A stretch of DNA of 64,000 nt, taken from contig OZ007509.1 in NCBI GenBank assembly GCA_963931865.1, positions 2,991,554 through 3,055,553 on the forward strand. Direction: 5' to 3'. The notes under the pieces are model-generated. The model saw only the letters and a program-made list of their open reading frames with translations, was not told the DNA's origin and made no database searches. Shown here piece by piece: positions 56,088-64,000 of this stretch; within the stretch, counting starts at the first letter, position 1; every line of letters starts with the position of its first letter. The DNA is from Axinella damicornis (taxonomy: Eukaryota; Porifera; Demospongiae; Axinellida; Axinellidae). A program made the position numbers and the translations under genes.

Positions 56088-57080
56088 CTAGCTTGGAGCA
56101 TCACAAAATGGAGTGACCTTGTAGTCACATTCGAGCTTCACATTGACAAAGTGCAGTGGAGCTCCGGCTATCGTCATCTCAATGTCACTCACTACCTCGT
56201 ACTTGAGAGTGCTGAGTCCAGTGTTGCGGTCCCGCTTTCTAGACATCTGAAATATTACCATGGCAACCACAAGAGGTGAGCTAAGGTCATTCCAATTGGA
56301 TTTCCTGACCTACCCATCCTTTCGACTATCAATACATTAAGATTTAATGTGTGTCTGTGTGTACATAACGGAAGTGGGATGTTCAGGGGGAAGGACTAGA
56401 CTAGTGATGCGTGACCTTTGTACTTCACTATAGCCTCTGAACCTCGTGGACTACACAAGAATGGTCGAGAACATTTGACAGGGGCTGGAACCTTCCAGAA
56501 CGCCTGGAGCTGCAAGTGGACACAAATGGAGAGCTAGTGATTGGGAAACAACTGCGGAAGCGGACACTATCTGGGAGCAGCATCTGAGGTGGATGCAATC
56601 ATGAGCACTAGCTGAATCAGCTGAGATCGTGGAGCAATAGCTGAGGCGGATGCAATCTGGGCACGGGAGCAGCAGTTGAAAAGTGGACACAATCCGGGAG
56701 CGGAGGTGAGAGTTTGTTAGACCTATATATGCACAGAGAGCTGCCTCCGCGAGCGAACCTACTTGTAAGCATTATGGATATTTCCCTGCAGGTCACGTTT
56801 AGACATTAATGTTCTGCTGCAAAGACCCCCTTAGGTATTCACTTTATGTTTATCTCAACCAAGTAATCTATTTGGAACGGTCCACACACTAGATAGTCTC
56901 GTGCCCAGACGGGTATGGGAACAAGACTACACACGAGACGTCTCAGTAAAGGGTGTGCCTACCTCGTGCTGGTTGAAGTATCTTCTTTGATCTCTGGGTC
57001 TTGCTACTCTGTCATGAATGTGTTTGAATGTGTTATAACCTGTTGTGATTCCCTCCGGATATTGTACCTGTGTAATGGGT

Positions 57081-57111
<31 letters not shown>

Positions 57112-58387
57112 TCAAATGGAGGAGAGGGGTAAGGAAACGATGTATTTGCTGTGCTGATGGTGATATTATACCTTCATCCTGGCTTCTTGCATCCTGACGT
57201 ACAGTTCATCGTCCTCTCTCCCCCAACCCCAGAATAAGTTAGAAAGGCCGTTTACCTGAAGGCAGAAGAGCAAACCACATCATCGAGGGAAGAGAAAAGA
57301 GACCAAATGGATTCAGTTGCGTTAGAAAATTTTTGCGCTATGAATGAGAGATTCACGAAAGTGTCCATGCAACCAGGATAACGTGATCATGGAATACGAA
57401 ATCCACTAACTAGGGCAGGAAGATGTGTAGTCTACCACAAAGAGATTTCACAGTGGACTCTTCAACTTTCATTATGTACCTTCTCAAACTGTCCTCTGGA
57501 CATGATGAGGATCCCACCTACAAAGGTCTTGTAGTGGTAGAGAGGATGAAGCGCGGGAGCTGACACATGCAGAGGACCGGCGTTGGGAAAGCTGTACTGC
57601 AGGTCATCGTTCAAGGGGAGCAGGTCTATGTCGTGCATAGCAATGTAGTCACACTCCTTGCGGCTTAATAAAAAGCCAACGTTCAGTAGAGAAGCCCTGT
57701 TGAACCTACGTGTGCATGTACAGATAGAGACAACAATTAGGCTTAATGTCAGTTACTAGCCCCAGTGGGGTGGTTGAGGGCACGTGCTTCCGTCAGGAAG
57801 TTGAGGTGCTCTGAGGAATTTTGGTCCCCCTGACCAACTTTTCATCAACTACAAAGGACACACTACATGTACCTGTGTTTGTCAGCCTGGTTCACGATCC
57901 AAATCTGGTGCCGTACTTTCTGCCTAGTCAGGAAGCTGTGAATATGTGGCGCAAACTCCAGCAGCTCTTCAAATCTGTTTCTAAACGGTACCACAACTGC
58001 CAACTGGTGAGGATTAGTTCTTTCATCGGTTTCATTTGATACCCTTGGTGGGATGCTAGGGGGGGCAGTTTCACTATGAGAAGCAGTTGCCTCTCTTTGG
58101 GTGGCATCAATCAATGAAGAAACTATGATAGTAGCGTTCAGGAATTTCATGGATTCAGTGCTTGAAACAGTGTTACTATGAGAAATCCTTTTCGTGTCTC
58201 CGTCGCTACAGTCACACACACATTTCAGCTCATGGGCATCTTGTAACTGGTTCCACAGGAACAGAACATTCGTCGTCAGAAGTGTCACTCCTGCCAACAA
58301 CAGTATCGCCACTCCCCGGCAGAGAGGCAGTCTCGCTCTCATCCTTTGTCCCGGATATTCGATCCACGCGCTAGCTCCTTGTACCAT
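56088..58387 (-). CDS. B4GALT7: Xylosylprotein beta-1,4-galactosyltransferase 7
   Basis: Transfers the first galactose onto xylose of the glycosaminoglycan linker in the Golgi. Exons: 58387-57873, 57705-57480, 57255-57172, 57067-56963 and 56246-56088; phases agree; 362 residues (human 327). Type II topology: short cytosolic tail, a signal anchor ([21 protein letters not shown], about residues 23-45), and a Ser/Thr-rich stem with a CVCDC segment. Catalytic domain: [17 protein letters not shown], metal-binding [10 protein letters not shown] (DVD in human is DID), [38 protein letters not shown] and GLSTLKYEV. The ATG at 58387 is the first in frame. Head to head with the Ig-protein gene. Confidence 0.95.
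56345..56745. repeat. Dispersed repeat, copy 2, in B4GALT7 intron 4
   Basis: Same-orientation relative of 1745-2165; shares TTCCAGAACGCCTGGAGCTG-type and GGAGGTGAGAGTTTGTTAGA-type segments. Confidence 0.7.
57081..57110. repeat. Poly(G) run, poly(C) on B4GALT7 coding strand
   Basis: 30 G. On the minus strand it is C30 placed about 13 bases before the exon 4 acceptor ATTACACAG. Confidence 0.95.
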
Positions 58388-58631
58388 AGACGTGGACTCG
58401 AATACCCATTCTTTATGTAGCTTGAACTTCACACATGGCGGCCATGGCCTCTCGTAATCGTGTCTCTAAATGGTGCCCACCCCACGAAAGTTCATGTATA
58501 CAATCTGAGGCCCCGCCCAATTTAGGGACTTTCCCGGCCCGATCCTTTTTCAGCTAGCTGCGGCGCATGCGCTTGCATAATTTCTGCGCGGCTTTTCGAA
58601 GTTGGTGATGACGGTCTAGGTCTGCGCTGCA
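58388..58631. promoter_or_regulatory. Divergent promoter of B4GALT7 and the Ig-domain gene
   Basis: 244 bp between start codons, GC-richer than the surroundings, with CGCGCG-type and GCGCATGCGC (NRF1-like) sequence near 58562-58572. No TATA box seen. Confidence 0.55.
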
Positions 58632-61600
58632 ATGCACCCTGCAATGCGTATGCTGCTTCTTCTGTTCACGGTGCTCTTGCAGCTACCCCCTGTTTCCTGC
58701 TGGCATATTACCGGGCTACGGCTATACCCTAGGGATCTCCACCCCACGCGGATCAGCCAGGAGATCACCGTGAACGGAGCAGCTGCAGCAAAAGGATATG
58801 TGGTGTTTGCTTCTGTTGATAAGCAGAGGTATGGCAGTAAATGATAATGTGCTGTAAGGTAAGTCCGGGTAATTTCGGTCACCGGGTATTTCCGGTCACT
58901 TAACTTTTTTTTAGGCGGATACGCGCAAAGGATGCAAGGTGTATTATCCATGATGCAAGGTCTCGATTTTGCCGACAGATATGTTACAAGGGGGTGACAC
59001 TCCCATTGACGCCGTAGTCAGAGCTGCGACCGGGGTCAAGAAATCTTGACCGTCATTTTTGCTGCTTGACCGCTTGACCGCATCGCAAAAAGACTCTTGA
59101 CCGTTTGACGGCGCTGTATCAAGGGGGTCAACGGCTGTATCAAGCGGTCAACGGCTGAAATACAGCGCAGTCAAACGGTCAAGAGTCTTTTTGCGAAGCG
59201 GTCAAGCAGCAAAAATGACGGTCAAGATTTCTTGACCCCGGTCGCAGCTCTGACTACGGCGTCAATGGGAGTGTCACCTCCTTGTGTATTTCAGCCGTTG
59301 ACCGCTTGACCGCCGATAGTATACGGAAGAATGCGTAGCGACTGCAGCCTTTCCTTAGTATACGGGGTCAAGATTTGCTGATAAGCCCGGTCGCAGCTCT
59401 GACTACAGCGCGTATGGGAGTGTCACCCCCTTGTGTTATAGCTGAGTGTTGCCTCTATCTGCACAGCACCATAGTTTTGGCTGAAAACGTAGCTTTTAGA
59501 ATAGAGAAGCCCTTCTCTACTAAGTGACCGGAAATAAACCGTGACCAAAATTACCCCGACTTACCTTAGCTATTCCGCCGTGAGCGAATACCGAGACTAT
59601 CCTGTAGCCACTATGAACAGCCTACTTTTACCTGACTAGCTATCTTCATGGACTACAATAATAATCGACGTGGATATCGGTCCGGCAGGAAGTGCATACT
59701 TTAGGTATTGATCAAAGGCCAAAGGTTGATATGAGAAGCCCACAAGGAGCACCAAGGCGTACATGTACAAAACAAGACAGTCAAGAGACAAAACAGTACA
59801 AATTTCTGAACTTTCCAATATTCATGTCCACAAGACGGTTGAGCAGCCACTCAGTGTCAGCTTCTGGCTCCAGCCTAAGTTCCACCAGGTGTGTACTGTT
59901 CCTGCTAGCAAGCAGCTATTGTTATTCGAAGTGGATATTGGTCCGGCAGGAAGTAGAGCAATGGGTTAGGGTATAGCTATTAGGGCCAGGGCCGGTTCTA
60001 GATGCGCGCGCATGTATTGTACCGGAAACGCGCACGCATCTAGAACCGGCCCTGGCCCTAATATACCCTAACCCATTGCCCTACTTCCTGCCGGACCAAT
60101 ATCCACTTCGAATAACAATAGCTGCTTGCTAGCAGGCTCAGTACACACCTGGTGGCCAACAGCCATACTTCATGTATTTGCAACGTGGCTGTTTCCTTGC
60201 AATAGGTGCCTGATGGGCTGTGCTTAGCCTCGTCCCCAGGCCTCTGCCCAGATTTTATCTTTTAGCCTGATTTTTTCTCCACAGCTGCGAGATAACATCT
60301 GGGTGAAGGCCAGGGAACTAGGGTAGGCTGTGCTCAAGTAATCCAAAGCCTTTCCTTTTTCTGCAGGCCACTGGGTCTTGTTTGCGCATGGAGGGACTGT
60401 AAGATATACACTGAGAAAGTGTCCCGTAACCCCCATACTGGTGATGTGCACTATATAGTAAACGTACAAGTGGGGTTAGTGAGATTAGAGTATGCAGGCA
60501 GCCTCATGGTGTGCACTGGACCCAAAGACCTCTTCAGAAAGACGCCACTGATTCATATTGATCGAGATGTACACTGCAAAGGAGGAAATCTCCTTCTTAC
60601 CCACTATGAAGGTTTGCTGCATCGCAGCCTTTTGTGCTGATACACACTGCACCTGAATACATGTTGCAAATGTACCTTAAGTACCAGGGCTAAAACTTTT
60701 GGAGCATAATCTGACTCTGTTTGAAGTAGTTCAATTACAACTTCCTGCATGCTAGCAAATGAATACAGCAGAAATGCTACTCTCATGCATTGCAGACCTC
60801 TGCACCTCCAGTGTTGACATGTACACTGAAAGGAAGACACCAGAAGACCAACTCAGTTAGCATTTCAACCAAGTTAGCCTCGTACCCAGGCGGGGCGGGG
60901 CCTGGGTACAAGGCTAAACCCACTAAGTTCAAGTTGAAACTCCTGTAGAGGAGCTAATATCATGCAGTAACCTAGCCTACAGCTTTAGTCCAAGCAACTC
61001 TCTGCAAACAGGGATGTGGCTTGAATGCACTAACTAACTACATACATGTACATCTAATCAATCTGTCTATCTATCTATCTACCCATCAATCCATCCATCT
61101 TACATCTATCTATCGTCTAACTGTCCATTTGTTGTTTTCCTCAACCCATATAGCTGAGGAGTTTTACCCTGTTGCTGCATACACCTGGTTCATGACGGAG
61201 GAAAATTACCAAGAACTGAGAGAGGGAAACAAAACCGAGGTGTTCGTCCCATTGTTCACAAACAGTTACAAGCTGCCATTCGTATTTGGCTTCTGCTGGC
61301 ATCTATCTACCCAAAGAGCATTCCTCCAGACTCCTAGTTCGGGAAAGTTCCGTCCAACAACCCTGGGGTATTTCCTAGGTTTAACGTCGCATTCTCCTAC
61401 TTCCAAGTGCAGAGTGTTCACACTCGACATTGATGCTGCTGTTGAAAATTCCGGAGATTACGTGGTAGAATTTAGAGGGAGTGTTTTGTACACCCCATAT
61501 TATTCAGTGCAAGCCTATGGATCTTTCACCCAGAATCAAGTTAAGACAGTGACGATATCCTTCTTTCGAGGTATGTGTGTATGATGCAGATCATAGATAT

Positions 61601-64000
61601 GCATGTATAGTCACATCGACTGTACAGAGTTCAGTGGACAGCTAGCCTCCTGCATGAGGTACCAGCACCAATGATCTATGAACTCCAGAGTAGCTTACAG
61701 CTGGACTATACCATGGTCACAGACGTTGACATTCAGACTGCACAACATGCTGCCTATTGCTAAACATTAATCTGGGTCCAAAACGTACATATAGCAACCT
61801 ATAGTGAACTGTACAGACTGTTCTCTGAAGATCTGGGATCAAACAACATGTCCTTTGCATGTTTGTAGCTGAGAACTGCTCCTTCAAATCTCTTGGCAGC
61901 ACCAAACTTAGACCGAGGTCTGTAATGGAACTTGCAAAGGACATGTTGATTGAGCCGGAGCCCGGCCCCTGAAGTTACACAATCCTGAATAGCATTCAGC
62001 TGCTTACACATGCAGCATAGGCATCCATTGATTGCCACACATACTCATTTGCATTGATTTATTATGCTAATGGTATTGTACATGTAGCCTACTCATTTGT
62101 AATTCCAGGCAAAGTCATTACTTAGCTACCTTCCATTGCGAGTTGCAACCACATGGTTGGGAACTGGCAGGGCACTGGTAAGTCGTTGCCCTGTGAGTTG
62201 AAATTCCTTTCCCATTGAAGCCTATCTGATTTATCGTATGTATACCTAATGTGCGGATTGTTAAGTGGAAATTCTCAACAACAGACCTGTGGTTTCAAAA
62301 CCTTTTACTTGAATGTATGGCATGCATATTGCTCTGTGTCCGAGACAGGTGCACATGCAGTTTCAGGATCAGTTTGTAAAGTCAAATATGACCTTTCCCT
62401 TCCTGCATGCAGGGCCAAAGATTACAATTGCAGGCCACAAAGACCACAGGGTGGTGTTCTCACCAGGGGAGACATCTGGAACATTCACAGTGGACGTTTA
62501 CACCACCTCCCAACTTGTGGCCTTCAGGGTGCAAAGGTCAGATGGTGATCCTCAAGGGCAACAAATGCTGACCGAGTTTGTCTCCTATCCATCAAATAGC
62601 ATAGTTGCCAAGTATCGTATCGGTATTCCATGGATGACTGAAAAATTGAATGGGATATACACGATATCAGTTACTAACAATGATGGTGAGTCTGCTACCC
62701 AAACTGTGAAGATCGAGAAAGCTGCAGGTAAGTTAGTCTCTTTCCCAGGCTACAGGCATGCATTGTAGGTCATGCAGATCTTAGGAAGCACTACATTATT
62801 GCATGAGTGCACAGTCAATACATTGTACTATTGGCACTCGCCCTTGGGCCACGTGCACTCATGCAGTAACTATAGTTGTTGCATGAGATGCCACTAATGA
62901 TATCATTCTCAGTGCCATATATATTTGCATAGCTGTACCTTTGAACTCGTAGGCTATCATTCAACAAATACTCACACACTCCTCGCCACTGAGGTTCGTA
63001 AGCTCCAAAATCCAAAAACCACATGTTCTGTTGGGGGGGGAGGGGGGGGGTGGAGCTTCAAATTTATGAAGACCTTTTCAATCAGATACTTTCTCTCCCC
63101 CCCCCCCCCCCCAATCCGATACACCCGATCCTTTACATATAGCTTTGGAGATCCTTGTGAGTCCAAAACAGCAGATAGTTGGTGAAGCAACTCCGGTATC
63201 ATATGAATGCCTCGTTGTTGGCCACCCAGTAAGCAGCATCTCATGGGCCAGAGATTTTGAAACCCTAAGCCCAGACAAGGTAAGAATATTAAATAAGAAT
63301 TATGCATGTGGCACAACAGAGTTAGCAAATGTTTCTCTCCTGTGCATGTATATGTATAGTACAACATCCAGACAGGAGTGTTTGGTGAAGACGGAAAAGG
63401 CCTGAGGTTGACCTTCCTCTCTCCAAGATTGAATGACTCTGGAGTTTATGTCTGCTCGACTTCCAATCAGTTTGAAACAGTGCAGAACACTGTAGATTTA
63501 GCAGTGTTCCCCCCAGGTATGAGACCTCATATACGGTAAACGACTTCTATTCTGGATCTAGAATTCAGGACAAAAGTGTCTATTCTATAGATGTGTGTAT
63601 ACTCTAATGTTTGCTACTGTATATTAAATGTCTGACTAGTGTAATCAGCTAGCTGCATGTGTATAGCTAGCTTCGAACATGTAATACTCCTAAAGAGTCA
63701 TGTTTGCTACCATGCTCAGCAATATTCTATAGCAATTGGATCTCGGACATAGACGGTAGTTTGCAAGACATTTCATTTTGCAACTTTTCAATTACAGTCT
63801 GGTATGCCTGAAGAAGATACCAGAGCGTATTCGAAACGTTGCAAAGATAAAAATTTCTTGCAAACTATACCGTCTATGTCCATATCTGAACATGATTATT
63901 TGTTTCAGGTAGTCCTTACATTGACCCAACTTACGAAGCAGAAGTGACTGGCGTATCTGCACTGAATGGCACAACTGACAGCAATTACACTCTGACCACT
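58632..64000 (+). CDS. Secreted or membrane Ig-domain protein, 5' part
   Basis: Exons: 58632-58828, 60367-60611, 61154-61570, 62413-62727, 63143-63279, 63360-63516 and 63909 to the edge; phases agree; about 520 residues so far. Starts with a clear signal peptide (MLLLLFTVLLQLPPVSC). The first segments (exons 1-3) have no domain I recognise. Exon 4 (VFSPGETSGTFTVDV...NGIYTISVTNNDGESA) and exons 5-6 (YECLVVGHPVSSISWARD ... LNDSGVYVCSTSNQF) are Ig-like; the second has the Cys, Trp and DSGxYxC hallmarks. The last exon has an N-glycosylation site NGT and looks like the start of another domain. Nearly all introns are phase 1, as expected for shuffled extracellular modules. It could be an adhesion protein or a receptor kinase; the end is outside the window. 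Confidence 0.8.
58857..59566. mobile_element. Mariner-like MITE with internal palindrome
   Basis: 710 bp with ends AGGTAAGTCCGGGTAATTTC and a near complement (AGGTAAGTCGGGGTAATTTT), both flanked by TA. The inside, 58985-59290, is a second large palindrome with stems of about 130 bp carrying repeated CGGTCAA / TTGACCG, plus a partial third arm at 59290-59430. In intron 1 of the Ig-domain gene. Confidence 0.85.
59883..60155. mobile_element. Large palindrome containing MITE family B
   Basis: An inverted repeat of about 273 bp. Family B ends GTGGATATTGGTCCGGCAGG are 50 bp inside it, so the flanking sequence (CCACCAGGTGTGTACTG, GCTAGCAAGCAGCTATTGTT) is inverted too. The centre is GCGCGCGCATGTATTGTACC between TCTAGAACCGGCCCTGG arms. 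Confidence 0.88.
60875..60916. mobile_element. Minimal family A fold-back
   Basis: TAGCCTCGTACCCAGGC, GGGGC loop, GCCTGGGTACAAGGCTA: compensating changes (CGTACCC / GGGTAC) keep the stem paired. Confidence 0.85.
63746..63880. mobile_element. MITE, family E, in Ig-gene intron 6
   Basis: Ends GACATAGACGGTAGTTTGCA and TGCAAACTATACCGTCTATG-like complement. Inside lies GCCTGAAGAAGATACCAGAG followed by CGTATTCGAAACGTTGC, a motif seen at the ends of several eukaryotic elements. Confidence 0.7.

Overview
The window looks like nuclear DNA of an early-branching animal, most likely a sponge (inference; I recognise no species-specific marker). The genes are animal genes with many GT-AG introns: B4GALT7 for glycosaminoglycan linker synthesis, a PPP1R3 glycogen-targeting subunit, TEX36- and EFCAB10-like ciliary proteins and an Ig-domain receptor. 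The DNA between them is full of short fold-back transposons and simple repeats. I see no tRNA, rRNA, CRISPR array or bacterial operon structure.

Layout, left to right: a cysteine-rich secreted protein gene (-, about 8-3559) with a CRE-palindrome tandem array in its intron; mitochondrial ribosomal protein uS14m/MRPS14 (-); GINS4/SLD5 (+, 5512-21853), whose introns of about 6 and 8.7 kb hold transposons and a 49-bp minisatellite; two unassigned exon-like pieces (22.3 and 23.6 kb); a PPP1R3-type subunit (-); an SLC35A3-type nucleotide-sugar transporter (+, 27392-33485); ACADSB (+, 34555-38492); a divergent pair of ciliary genes, TEX36-like (-) and EFCAB10 (+), around an RFX X-box; a multidomain megasynthase (+, 41550-48720); PSTK (-); PI4K2 (+); B4GALT7 (-); and the 5' part of a secreted or membrane Ig-domain protein (+) that runs off the right edge. 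Exon junctions were worked out by hand; for the named genes, phases agree at every junction except at the uncertain 3' end of PSTK.

The most unusual object is the 1936-residue megasynthase. Its order is fatty acyl-AMP ligase, ACP, ketosynthase with an intact Cys-His-His triad, a degenerate acyltransferase remnant that has lost its GHSxG serine, two tandem ACPs, and at the C-terminus a nucleoporin Nup98-type autopeptidase (peptidase S59) domain. That domain ends at the His-Phe of the Nup98 cleavage site plus one Tyr. The ketosynthase-to-Nup98 half is one uninterrupted exon, so the fusion does not depend on exon joining. I know of no described enzyme with this architecture.

Other themes: at least six fold-back transposon families, several with visible target-site duplications; long pyrimidine, poly(C) and (CA)n tracts that sit on the coding strand just upstream of splice acceptors in most genes, whichever way the gene points; and closely spaced divergent promoters for PSTK/PI4K2, TEX36/EFCAB10 and B4GALT7/Ig-protein.
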